Positions 51,936-59,055 of a DNA stretch of 64,000 bases are shown here, piece after piece. The stretch is from PALSA-612 sp963765295. GTDB lineage: Bacteria; Actinomycetota; Thermoleophilia; Gaiellales; Gaiellaceae. The notes beneath the pieces are model-generated. The model saw only the letters and a list, made by a program, of their open reading frames with translations. It was not told the origin of the DNA and ran no database searches. The stretch covers positions 186,001-250,000 of the forward strand of contig CAVXVO010000005.1 in the NCBI GenBank assembly GCA_963765295.1, read 5' to 3'. How positions within the stretch are numbered: position 1 is the first letter of the stretch; every line of letters begins with the position of its first letter. The translations under genes were made by a program, and so were the position numbers.

Positions 51936-53779
51936 CCGAGCTTCGCCTGCTCGATCGCGTTGCGCGACTGCGGCTCCTTCCAGCGCGCTTCGAGGTGCCG
52001 CGACACCTTCAACATCAGCTCGGTCGGCCGGAACTCACCCTGATCGTCGCGGCTGTCGTCCGGGTCGATCCGCCACGAGAACGTCAGGCCGCTCTCGATG
52101 ACGAGGATGCCGGCCGTCGGCCTCACCAGGTGGCCGGGCCGGTCCTTGTGCACCTCAATCTTCGCGCGGCCTGTGCCGCCCCTGACCAGCGGCGTCAGCG
52201 TCTGCATCCCCAGATGCACCTCGGCTTTGCTTTTCTTCCGCTCCGAACCGATCGCCCACCTGCCCCGTGCTTCCCGCGACTTCACAACGTTGTCGGTCAG
52301 GGCGGTCGCGACCCCCAGCTTTCGGATCGGGTCGATATGCCGGTAGAAGCCCTCGACGTCGCTGCCGCTGTTCGGGTCGAGCCCGTGCAGCGCGAGCAGC
52401 GGGTTGAAGCCATCGAACACGGCCAGCCGGCAGGAGTGCTCCCGGACGACGTCGAGCACGTCGACCAGACGCTCCTCCGTCAGCGGCTCGTCCGGGCGCA
52501 CGTACGCGTACCTGGTGTCGATCATCGACTCGCCGGCACCAAGCAGCAGCAGCCGTTCGAGAAGCGCCCCCGGCCCGACGTCATCTCCGTCGACCCAGAG
52601 CACCCCTCGGCCCTGGCGGAGCTCGGCGGCGGCGGCGGCCAGCATGAGCCACGTCTTCAGCGCCTCGCTCTCCCCGGAGACGAGATGGTTGTAGCCGGGG
52701 TAGAACAGGCCGATCAGTTCGGGCGGTTGCGGAGGCTGCGCTGCGATCGCCACGATGCTCTCGGGACGCCACGAATGAACACGCGGGTGTGTGTCTGGGA
52801 CGAACCCGGGGACGAACTGTTCGTGTTCGTCCCCCCCGTAGGGGGAGGGACGAAGGGACGAACTCAGTTGGGGACGAACTCGGGACGAACTTGCGGGACG
52901 AACCTGAGACGGTGGTTGATACGTCTCCCAACAGCCTGCGATCGCGGTCTCGATCGTCTGCCTGCCGTACGTCTTTTCGCCTCGTCGAGCGTCCCATTTC
53001 TCACGCATGAGCGCGCTCGATCGGAACAGCCGATCGATGCGGTCAGGGTCGCGTCCTGCCCAGAACACCAAGTGACCACAGAGACCGAGGTCGGCTTCTG
53101 AGCGAGAGTCGTAGCCGGCAATGTCTCCGTTCCACAACCGGTCGAAGTCGGCGCCATTCTTTGCCTGCCGAGCACCATCGAGAAGATCCTGGTCGTCCAG
53201 GTCAACAGAAACGGATACCGCCGATGTTGGCGCCTCGGCCGGTTTCGGGAACACGAACGAGATGACCTCGTCCAGCTCTGCCTGCCTCTCCCCGATCGTG
53301 GTCGGGCAGCCGCGGAGGGGGTCTCCGGTCATCCAGAAATAGCGGCCGGCGCCATAGCACTCGAAGGAGCCGCCCCACCTCGTTTTCGCGGTGCGGTTCC
53401 GGCTGCCGTTCAGATCCGCCCGGACGATGACGTGGCAACCGTCGCCGCCGACGCTGCGCTCCGTGTAGGAGTCGAGCGCCAGGACGATCGCGCCCGCGTC
53501 GGGGTGCAGGTCGTCGCCGTCGAGGCAATGGTCGAGGTCAACGCCGACGAACGGGTCGTCGGGCGCGAATACATAGCCGATGCCGTCCGCCTTCCCGGCC
53601 CGTGCCGTCTCGAACGCCTCCGCGAACGTACCCCAGGTCGCCGCGTTGGTGGTCGAGGCAGGCCCCGCACCGTCCGGCCGCACGGGAACCTTCGTCTCCC
53701 TGCCGTCGCGCTCCTCGCGCCGACAGCAGACCCACTGGACGCCGTTGCGAAGGTCAGCAGGGATCGCGTGCGCATTCAA
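51899..53779 (-). CDS. primase/RecA-like replication protein, C-terminally frameshifted
   Basis: About 626 residues. The N-terminal ~200 residues resemble an AEP/Prim-Pol domain (VPVRPDGAGPASTTNAATWGTFAEAFE, VGVDLDHC with the metal-binding Asp pair, SVGGDGCHVIVRADL, SFECYGAGRYFWMTGD). The middle (about 215-310) fits a primase-C region, and from about 350 there is a RecA/RepA-like ATPase (HLVSGESEALKTWLMLA as Walker A; RLAVFDGFNPLLAL as Walker B). It should prime and unwind the element's origin. The start is uncertain: TTG 53779 has GGGGGTG upstream, ATG 53854 overlaps the neighbour. The frame shifts near 51923. Confidence 0.82.
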   Translation of the reverse strand: MNAHAIPADLRNGVQWVCCRREERDGRETKVPVRPDGAGPASTTNAATWGTFAEAFETARAGKADGIGYVFAPDDPFVGVDLDHCLDGDDLHPDAGAIVLALDSYTERSVGGDGCHVIVRADLNGSRNRTAKTRWGGSFECYGAGRYFWMTGDPLRGCPTTIGERQAELDEVISFVFPKPAEAPTSAVSVSVDLDDQDLLDGARQAKNGADFDRLWNGDIAGYDSRSEADLGLCGHLVFWAGRDPDRIDRLFRSSALMREKWDARRGEKTYGRQTIETAIAGCWETYQPPSQVRPASSSRVRPQLSSSLRPSPYGGDEHEQFVPGFVPDTHPRVHSWRPESIVAIAAQPPQPPELIGLFYPGYNHLVSGESEALKTWLMLAAAAAELRQGRGVLWVDGDDVGPGALLERLLLLGAGESMIDTRYAYVRPDEPLTEERLVDVLDVVREHSCRLAVFDGFNPLLALHGLDPNSGSDVEGFYRHIDPIRKLGVATALTDNVVKSREARGRWAIGSERKKSKAEVHLGMQTLTPLVRGGTGRAKIEVHKDRPGHLVRPTAGILVIESGLTFSWRIDPDDSRDDQGEFRPTELMLKVSRHLEARWKEPQSRNAIEQAKLGRQPTSGSRSTG

Positions 53780-53816
53780 GCCGCACCCCCGAGGGGCGCA
53801 GCCAGGAAAGTCACGT

Positions 53817-54029
53817 TCACGCCGCCCGTCTCCGATCTTCGAGCTCCGACTCACGGATCGCGGTCTGCCGCAATCGAATGTTCACGTAGGCGGCCAACTC
53901 GCGGTGCGAGAGAAAGTCGAGCGCCAGATCGTCAACCGCGTTTGCGACAGCGAGCAAGACTTGCAGCGGTGTTGCTTTCGATGGTGAAATGGCTGCGGAG
54001 CGTGCTACGGTCTGATTGGTAGGTGTCAT
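53817..54029 (-). CDS. 70-aa element protein of unknown function
   Basis: A helical protein with VLLAVANAVDDLALDFLSHRELAAYVNIRLRQTAI. No family recognised. ATG 54029 has AGGA upstream. Between the HTH regulator and the primase; a replication or regulatory accessory is plausible. Confidence 0.5.
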   Translation of the reverse strand: MTPTNQTVARSAAISPSKATPLQVLLAVANAVDDLALDFLSHRELAAYVNIRLRQTAIRESELEDRRRAA

Positions 54030-54063
54030 GGAAGTCCTCTTGGTCGAGGGCTGACAGAACTTC

Positions 54064-54091
54064 GGGAGCCGCCTGTTGTGGGGCGGCTTCC
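54064..54091. terminator. hairpin between two element genes
   Basis: GGGAGCCGCC and GGCGGCTTCC (one mismatch) pair around an 8-nt loop. It separates the HTH regulator gene from the 70-aa gene and may attenuate leftward transcription, or end rightward transcription with GTCTTTCC. Confidence 0.5.
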
Positions 54092-54113
54092 GTCTTTCCA
54101 GGGGTAGAAGCGG

Positions 54114-54308
54114 TCAAGCGACCTTCGCCTTCGGATGGCGCGTGCCAAGGCGCTTCTCGATGAACTTGTCGAGATCGGTCGGGCGGATCAACACACGCGA
54201 CCCGATTGAGACGTAGGGCAACTCGCCCGCGTCGATCATTCGGCGAATCGTCTGCCGCGAAACGCTCAGTCGACCGGCCGCCTCGGCGACGTCCAAAAGT
54301 GGGGTCAT
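54114..54308 (-). CDS. AlpA/excisionase-type HTH regulator
   Basis: 64 residues, one HTH_17 winged domain (LDVAEAAGRLSVSRQTIRRMIDAGELPYVSIGSRVLIRPTDLDKFIEKR). ATG 54308 has GAAGGAG 5-6 nt upstream. First gene of the leftward arm; likely controls the element's expression or excision, as AlpA-like proteins do. Confidence 0.8.
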   Translation of the reverse strand: MTPLLDVAEAAGRLSVSRQTIRRMIDAGELPYVSIGSRVLIRPTDLDKFIEKRLGTRHPKAKVA

Positions 54309-54325
54309 CACGTCTCCTTCACGCG

Positions 54326-54331
54326 TACAAT
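54326..54331 (+). promoter_or_regulatory. candidate -10 of the rightward orphan gene
   Basis: TACAAT, followed by AAGGGAAG (ribosome site, 54334-54341) and the TTG start at 54343. It lies in the 34-bp divergent gap facing the AlpA-like gene. No clear -35. Confidence 0.45.
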
Positions 54332-54342
54332 CAAGGGAAGTC

Positions 54343-55176
54343 TTGGACACGTCTGATGCTTCAAGTGTCGCCCCGAATGGCCCAGAGCGGTACCCCGCTA
54401 AATCGCCTTTCGGAATCGTTTGGCCACCCGGCTACCAGCCGCCTCAAGACTGGCTCGAACGGCAACGCGACATCGCCCAACTGCTCCTCGACCCAGGCAT
54501 AGACGGCCTCGTCCGCGAACTCCGCCACCTAGTCGACACCCAGGGAAGCGATCTCGATTTCGCACAAAAGGTCGTTGAACTCCACCGCGCCCTCGATCTT
54601 CCCGGCCTACTGCCAGGCGAACAAGGAAAACGCGCTGTCGACTCGATCGCCACCGGCCGACCAGTCAGCCTCTACAGCATCGCCGGCCTCCACCGGCAAC
54701 TAGAACCGGACTCAGGACGCGCCGCCTACTACGAGCACGTCAACATCTTCGAGGCGCCAACACCAACCCTCGCCGCGCCGGCACCACCGCCATATCGTTC
54801 ACAAGTCATGGAACCCGGCCGAGCCCACCGACACGCACGACGACCCACACGCAGCAAGATCCGGTTCGACCGGCTCTACCTCCTCCTCCAAGGCGACCCA
54901 AACACCGAACCCCAAACGTACGACGATCCGGAAGTGATCGAAGGACTCGCGATCGATGACGGCGGCAAGGAACGCCATGGCTACAACAGCCGACTCCACC
55001 GACAGCTATCACGCATCCGAACCGAGCACCGCCTGACCGTCCGCTCACCCAAAGCACAAACCGAATGGCGAGCGGATCAACGCGCATGGAACGCGATCCG
55101 CGCTGCCGAAAATCTCGCCACCGAACAAGAACTCCAAGAATGGCTCGCGGAACACGGCGGGACCCTCAGCAAATAG
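54343..55176 (+). CDS. orphan 277-aa element protein
   Basis: Not recognised. An N-terminal half that is helical (WLERQRDIAQLLLDPGIDGLVRELRHLVDTQ) and a C-terminal half with KIRFDRLYLLLQGDPNTEP and an acidic helical end (TEQELQEWLAEHGG). There are no membrane segments or catalytic motifs I can name. Codon use favours CAA/GAA and A/C-ending codons, unlike the chromosome, so it is recently acquired cargo. TTG 54343 with AAGGGAAG upstream. Confidence 0.6.
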   Translation: MDTSDASSVAPNGPERYPAKSPFGIVWPPGYQPPQDWLERQRDIAQLLLDPGIDGLVRELRHLVDTQGSDLDFAQKVVELHRALDLPGLLPGEQGKRAVDSIATGRPVSLYSIAGLHRQLEPDSGRAAYYEHVNIFEAPTPTLAAPAPPPYRSQVMEPGRAHRHARRPTRSKIRFDRLYLLLQGDPNTEPQTYDDPEVIEGLAIDDGGKERHGYNSRLHRQLSRIRTEHRLTVRSPKAQTEWRADQRAWNAIRAAENLATEQELQEWLAEHGGTLSK

Positions 55177-55650
55177 CGCGCCCGGGCAGTCCGCCCGCCC
55201 AGCCGACCCCCGGGTGACAACCAAGCAACCAGCCGTACAAACAATCACCCCGGAATTCCGGCCGAATACCTGACACCCCTAGCGAGCACTTACGACGCGC
55301 GAGTGCGTTTGCCCTGTCCCCCCGGCCTCGGCCGGGCTGGAGCTGCTGCGGGGCAGAGCGTGAGGGCTCAGGGCCGTTGTGTCGCTTGCTTCACTGCTTG
55401 GCGGACTAGTGCTCGGTAGCGGTGAAGCACGGCGAGGGTGTGGCGGATGTCGTTGAGCGCCTGCGTGCTACTGGGCCTGTAGCAGCGTTGGTCGTAGCGG
55501 GCTTCGATGTTGCGGATTCGACTCATTGGATGAAGATCAGTAGCGGAACGAACACCGCTAGAGCGCCAATCCTGTCCTAGCGTAGTTGTCGTCGAACGCC
55601 TGTAATCATACCGCTTACACCCGCTTTGCGTTAAGTCTCTGTGCAGAGAC
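55177..55650. other. intergenic of the element with a possible small gene
   Basis: About 470 bp between the orphan gene and the ardC promoter. Apart from the small minus-strand frame listed separately, it holds the 20-bp palindrome at its right end. No RNA gene recognised. Confidence 0.5.
55368..55526 (-). CDS. possible 52-aa protein
   Basis: Short frame from ATG 55526 with a protein-like helical sequence (ALNDIRHTLAVLHRYRALVRQAVKQ). No ribosome site of note and no family. Only composition supports it. Confidence 0.3.
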   Translation of the reverse strand: MSRIRNIEARYDQRCYRPSSTQALNDIRHTLAVLHRYRALVRQAVKQATQRP

Positions 55651-55680
55651 TTGACAAGATCGGTTGAGACCGAGTAGGGT
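55633..55680 (+). promoter_or_regulatory. promoter of ardC with overlapping 20-bp palindrome
   Basis: TTGACA (55651-55656), 18-bp spacer, TAGGGT (55675-55680). AAGTCTCTGTGCAGAGACTT (55633-55652) is a perfect inverted repeat (9-bp arms, 2-nt centre) that overlaps the -35 box: a typical repressor operator layout. The two element HTH proteins are candidate ligands. Confidence 0.7.
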
Positions 55681-55748
55681 CGAGTGGACAAGTAAATGGG
55701 CGGACGCCGCGTCAACGGCCCCGCCCCGGACACGAAGGAGTGACCTTC

Positions 55749-56591
55749 ATGTCGAGCAGTACCGTAGCCGCTCCTACGCGGCAGCAAGAGGCAGCCGAGC
55801 AGGCTCTAACCACCGTGCTCGAGCTGTTCAGCGATCCTGAGAGGTTGCCGGACGCGATCGCTGAAACGGTGATCGTTCGGAAGTCGACCGATGCGCCGAT
55901 CGCGTCCTGGTCGCTCGGGAACCAGCTGCTCTGTCTGTTGGCGGGCACCGATGACGCGAGGGGGTTCAAGCAATGGCAGGAAGCCGACCGGCATGTCGTG
56001 AAGGGCGCCCGCGCGATCCGGATCCTCGGCCCATGCAAGACGACGATCACCGAGACAGACAAGGCAACCGGCGAGAAGGTCAAGCGTTCGATCGTGACGG
56101 GGTTTGTCGGTATCCCGGTGTTCCCGGTTGAAATGACGGAGGGCACCCCGGTCGAGCGGCCCGACTACAGGCCGGCGGTGCTGCCGCCACTGTTCGACGT
56201 CTCGACCAGGTTGGGAGTGTCCGTCGATTGGGTGCCGTTCACGTCCCGGTACCGGGGCGCCTACGCGCCAGGCCGCGACGCAATCGTGCTTGCCAGCTGG
56301 GACGAATCGACCTGGTTCCACGAGCTGAGCCACGCGGCGCACGAGCGGGTCTTGGCGGACCGTGGCGGCTCGTTGAAGGGCGGGCAGCAGCCGGGACAGG
56401 AGATCGTCGCGGAAGTGTGCGCAGCAGTTCTCTGCAAGCTGTACGGGCTCGAGGGACACCTTCCCCACTGCCGCGAGTACGTCGACCACTACGCAGGCTC
56501 GGCCAGGCCTGCCAAAGCCGCGATGCGCGTCCTAGGTGACGTCCAGGCCGTGCTCGCGATCCTGCTCGACGATGAGAAGGTGACCACGTGA
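55749..56591 (+). CDS. ArdC-like antirestriction protein
   Basis: 280 residues. An N-terminal ArdC-type ssDNA-binding domain (SWSLGNQLLCLLAGTDDARGFKQWQEADRHVVKGARAIRILGP) and a C-terminal zincin-like domain with HELSHAAHERVL (HExxH). ArdC of plasmid pSa shields incoming single-stranded DNA from restriction enzymes; the metal site's role is unclear. ATG 55749 has GAAGGAG upstream. It shares a transcript with the recombinase. Confidence 0.85.
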   Translation: MSSSTVAAPTRQQEAAEQALTTVLELFSDPERLPDAIAETVIVRKSTDAPIASWSLGNQLLCLLAGTDDARGFKQWQEADRHVVKGARAIRILGPCKTTITETDKATGEKVKRSIVTGFVGIPVFPVEMTEGTPVERPDYRPAVLPPLFDVSTRLGVSVDWVPFTSRYRGAYAPGRDAIVLASWDESTWFHELSHAAHERVLADRGGSLKGGQQPGQEIVAEVCAAVLCKLYGLEGHLPHCREYVDHYAGSARPAKAAMRVLGDVQAVLAILLDDEKVTT

Positions 56592-57412
56592 AAGCGCCGG
56601 CGACGGCATCCAGGTCCGGCAACCGACCCCTCCGCGCGATCGGCTACCTCCGAGTCTCAAGCTCCGGGCAAGAGAAGGGCATGGGCCTAGCAGCCCAGCG
56701 GCAAGCCGTGAGGGACTTCCTGGCAGGCGAGGAAGGAGCAGCCCTCGAGCTGCTCGAGATCGTCCAAGAGACCGCGAGCGGCGCCGCAAAAGCCGGGGAG
56801 CTGTTCTCGCTCGAGCACCGCGACGTCCTGGCCGAACTCGTCAACCGGGCCGAACACGACGACTACGACGTACTGCTCGTCGCCACCCTCGACCGGCTCA
56901 GCCGCGAATCAACCGAGCTGCATTACTTGAAACGTCTGCTCGCCCGATTCAACGTCACGGTCGTCTCCGCGGCCGGCGAGACGAACGGGAACGGCGACGC
57001 GATCGGAGAGCTCCTCGACAAGCTGATCGGCGCCGTCCACGACTTCGACCGGAAACGGATCATCGAACGGATGAAAGCTGGCAAGGTCGAGTCTCGGAAG
57101 CTAGGCCGGCACACGGACGGGCTGCCACCCTACGGCTACCGGCAAGGCACGTCAGGCCGGTTCGAGGTCGACGACGATCAGGCTGCAGTCGTCCGCGGCA
57201 TCTTCTCCCGGGCAAGGGAAGGGCTCGGGCCGGGGCCGATCGCCAGGCGGTTGAACGCCGAAGGGATCCCTGGGCCGACCGGCAGGCCGTGGAGTCGCCA
57301 GACAGTAGGAAACATCATCTGCAACCCGGTCTATGCGGGCGAGCTTCACGGCGTCAAGAAGGCGCAGCCGGCGCTCGTCAGCCGCCGAGTCTGGAACGCA
57401 GCGCAGCGGTAA
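56588..57412 (+). CDS. serine recombinase, short form
   Basis: 274 residues: resolvase/invertase catalytic domain (AIGYLRVSSSGQEKGMGLAAQ with the Ser nucleophile, LLVATLDRLSRESTELHYL) and part of a Recombinase DNA-binding domain (GLPPYGYRQG, IARRLNAEGIPGPTGRPWSRQTVGNIICNPVYAG). It ends before the zinc ribbon and coiled coil of large serine integrases. GTG 56588 overlaps the ArdC stop. A second recombinase in an element that already has a tyrosine integrase is unusual. Confidence 0.88.
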   Translation: MKAPATASRSGNRPLRAIGYLRVSSSGQEKGMGLAAQRQAVRDFLAGEEGAALELLEIVQETASGAAKAGELFSLEHRDVLAELVNRAEHDDYDVLLVATLDRLSRESTELHYLKRLLARFNVTVVSAAGETNGNGDAIGELLDKLIGAVHDFDRKRIIERMKAGKVESRKLGRHTDGLPPYGYRQGTSGRFEVDDDQAAVVRGIFSRAREGLGPGPIARRLNAEGIPGPTGRPWSRQTVGNIICNPVYAGELHGVKKAQPALVSRRVWNAAQR

Positions 57413-57709
57413 GCGGGCGCCAATCACCGAGGGTGCGCGTCGTCCCCGCGCTCTCCCTCAGCCCGTGTCGAGCCAAAGCAAGGGATCACCGAGAACGCTC
57501 AATCCTCGCGTACGCGTGCACGCGCGTGAGAAGACCTCTGCACGCTTCGACGTTCCCCAGGCATCGTCGCTGTGAGCGCGATTGAGCAGCCTGCTCTCTG
57601 CTGTTGCGCTCATTACCGAACGTTTTGTGCGATAGTGAACATGCTCGCAGGGGGTGGACTGTCAAGCCGCCTCGCTTAGTCCACGACGGTCCCTGTCACA
57701 GAGGTACTC
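57413..57709. other. intergenic, nothing recognised
   Basis: 297 bp. Short frames in all directions look non-coding, and none restores the missing C terminus of the recombinase. GATAGT at 57631 could be a -10 for the protease gene. It is a candidate for the element's right boundary, but no att repeat is seen. Confidence 0.5.
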
Positions 57710-58852
57710 ATGCAGAAGAGGCGATTCCTCGTCGGTGCGTCAGTCGTTCTCGCGACGGCGCCGTTCGCCCTTTCGGCCGAGGCTCACCTAGATCGACCAC
57801 GGCTCTCGCCAACGCTGTACGCGAAGGTCGCTAGCGGCGTCGCTCTTGTGAAGACGTACGACTGCTCGGGCCGTTGGACCGCTACCGGCACCGGGTTTCT
57901 CGTCGGCAGACAGCTTTTGATGACTGCTCGTCATGTGGTTGAGCCGAAGCCCTGTCGCGTACGAGTGTTCATCGGCAACAACTCGTACACGGCATCCCTG
58001 ATCAGGTTCTGGCGCTCGACAAAAACGACGTTCAGTCAAGTCGACTTGGCGACGATGAGGTTGGATCGACCCGATCGGGGTTACGTGTTCGCGTTTTCTG
58101 CCGGCGATCCGCCCTTAGGGGCGACGCTTGCCATGATCGGTCATCCTCTTGGAAGCCCGTTGACCCTCGCCCAGGGAGAACTCGTCGCGAAACCGACGGT
58201 CGCCGGTGTCCCACAGTTGCTCGTTTCCGCGATCACTGCCGGAGGTGCCAGTGGCTCTCCGATTCTCAACCGGTTCGGTGACGTGGTTGGGCTGTTGCAG
58301 AAGGGGTTCCTAAAACGCGATGAGGGGGCTTTCTTGGGAGTCGACCTTGCGCGAATCTGGGGACGGTCTGCATCGAAAGATCTGTGCAAGCAGTATCCCT
58401 ACGCCGGAGTTCCTGGCTGTCGCGTAGCGCCCCCGCCTCCGCCATTAGCGTTGCCGGGACACTACTGTGATACTGCCGTGTTAGGGACCTCCGTCTGTTT
58501 CGATGTGACGCCGGACGGACGACAACTCAAGAACCTCAGCTTTGTCGCCACCGTCACCTGTCAAGACAATTCGAAAGAGACATGGAAAGTGATTGCGCCA
58601 GATCCCGTCGCGATCGGGTCGAACGGAAGCTTCAGTTTCAACGTTTCTGGCTCTCGCGATTTTCCCCTACTCGCCGCTCTTAACCCGTCTCTCTACGCGA
58701 ATTTCGCCGCCGCAGGCTCGCTCAGCGGGACCTTCAACGGTCCAAGCAACGCGTCCGGAGCCGACGGCATCACGCAGATGTCGTGGGATAGCAACGGTGC
58801 CCACTACACATGCAGCGGGACGTACTCTCCTTGGTCAGCCTCTCGTGAGTAA
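57710..58852 (+). CDS. secreted trypsin-like serine protease
   Basis: 380 residues. A signal peptide (RFLVGASVVLATAPFALSAEA), then a chymotrypsin-fold protease with His75 (TARHVV), Asp112 (SQVDLATMRLD) and Ser181 (GGASGSPI). There is no PDZ domain; after a Pro-rich linker (APPPPPLALPG) comes a beta domain with cysteines (YCDTAVLGTSVCFDV). Lower GC than the chromosome. It may be host accessory or element cargo. Confidence 0.82.
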   Translation: MQKRRFLVGASVVLATAPFALSAEAHLDRPRLSPTLYAKVASGVALVKTYDCSGRWTATGTGFLVGRQLLMTARHVVEPKPCRVRVFIGNNSYTASLIRFWRSTKTTFSQVDLATMRLDRPDRGYVFAFSAGDPPLGATLAMIGHPLGSPLTLAQGELVAKPTVAGVPQLLVSAITAGGASGSPILNRFGDVVGLLQKGFLKRDEGAFLGVDLARIWGRSASKDLCKQYPYAGVPGCRVAPPPPPLALPGHYCDTAVLGTSVCFDVTPDGRQLKNLSFVATVTCQDNSKETWKVIAPDPVAIGSNGSFSFNVSGSRDFPLLAALNPSLYANFAAAGSLSGTFNGPSNASGADGITQMSWDSNGAHYTCSGTYSPWSASRE

Positions 58853-58857
58853 GGGTT

Positions 58858-58882
58858 CTCTCGAGAGTTAGCTGATCAGCTA
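58858..58882. repeat. two adjacent palindromes
   Basis: CTCTCGAGAG (58858-58867) and TAGCTGATCAGCTA (58869-58882), both perfect, 1 bp apart, just after the protease stop. They could form a hairpin pair in RNA or bind a dimeric protein. No T-run. Confidence 0.5.
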
Positions 58883-59014
58883 CCCACCGTCTCGGTTCGC
58901 CCCGGCTGCACCCAACGTTCCAGTCTCACGCGTCACGGCTGAGGCGAGCGAGACGCGTACGTGCTCAACGTGTGGGGGGTTCTAGGAATCGACCAAACCC
59001 GGACACGCGGCTGT

Positions 59015-59029
59015 TATCGCGCCGCGATA
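59015..59029. repeat. 15-bp palindrome TATCGCG-C-CGCGATA
   Basis: Perfect inverted repeat with a single central base, followed by CCAGC-GATAAT-GCTGG (59034-59049). It lies just beyond the end of the degraded cyclase gene, perhaps its terminator region. Confidence 0.45.
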
Positions 59030-59055
59030 CGCCCAGCGATAATGCTGGAGTGAAC

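Larger units (their letters stand above)
49024..57412. mobile_element. integrated element at tRNA-Glu (mini-AICE or satellite); right end not defined
   Basis: Left limit is the 3' half of tRNA-Glu(CTC). It includes a tyrosine integrase, an excisionase-like HTH, a primase/RecA-like replication protein, two small regulators, and a divergent arm with an orphan protein, an ArdC-like protein and a serine recombinase. Int + Xis + Prim-Pol is the AICE/PICI core, but no TraB/FtsK translocase, relaxase or phage structural gene is visible. The right end is set at the last obvious element gene; no second copy of the tRNA core was seen in the window, so the true end may be farther right or lost. Confidence 0.72.

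Noticed and set aside
57333..57575. frame after the recombinase as a frameshifted zinc-ribbon tail
   Set aside because: The translated sequence has no cysteine pattern or coiled coil; it does not continue the recombinase.
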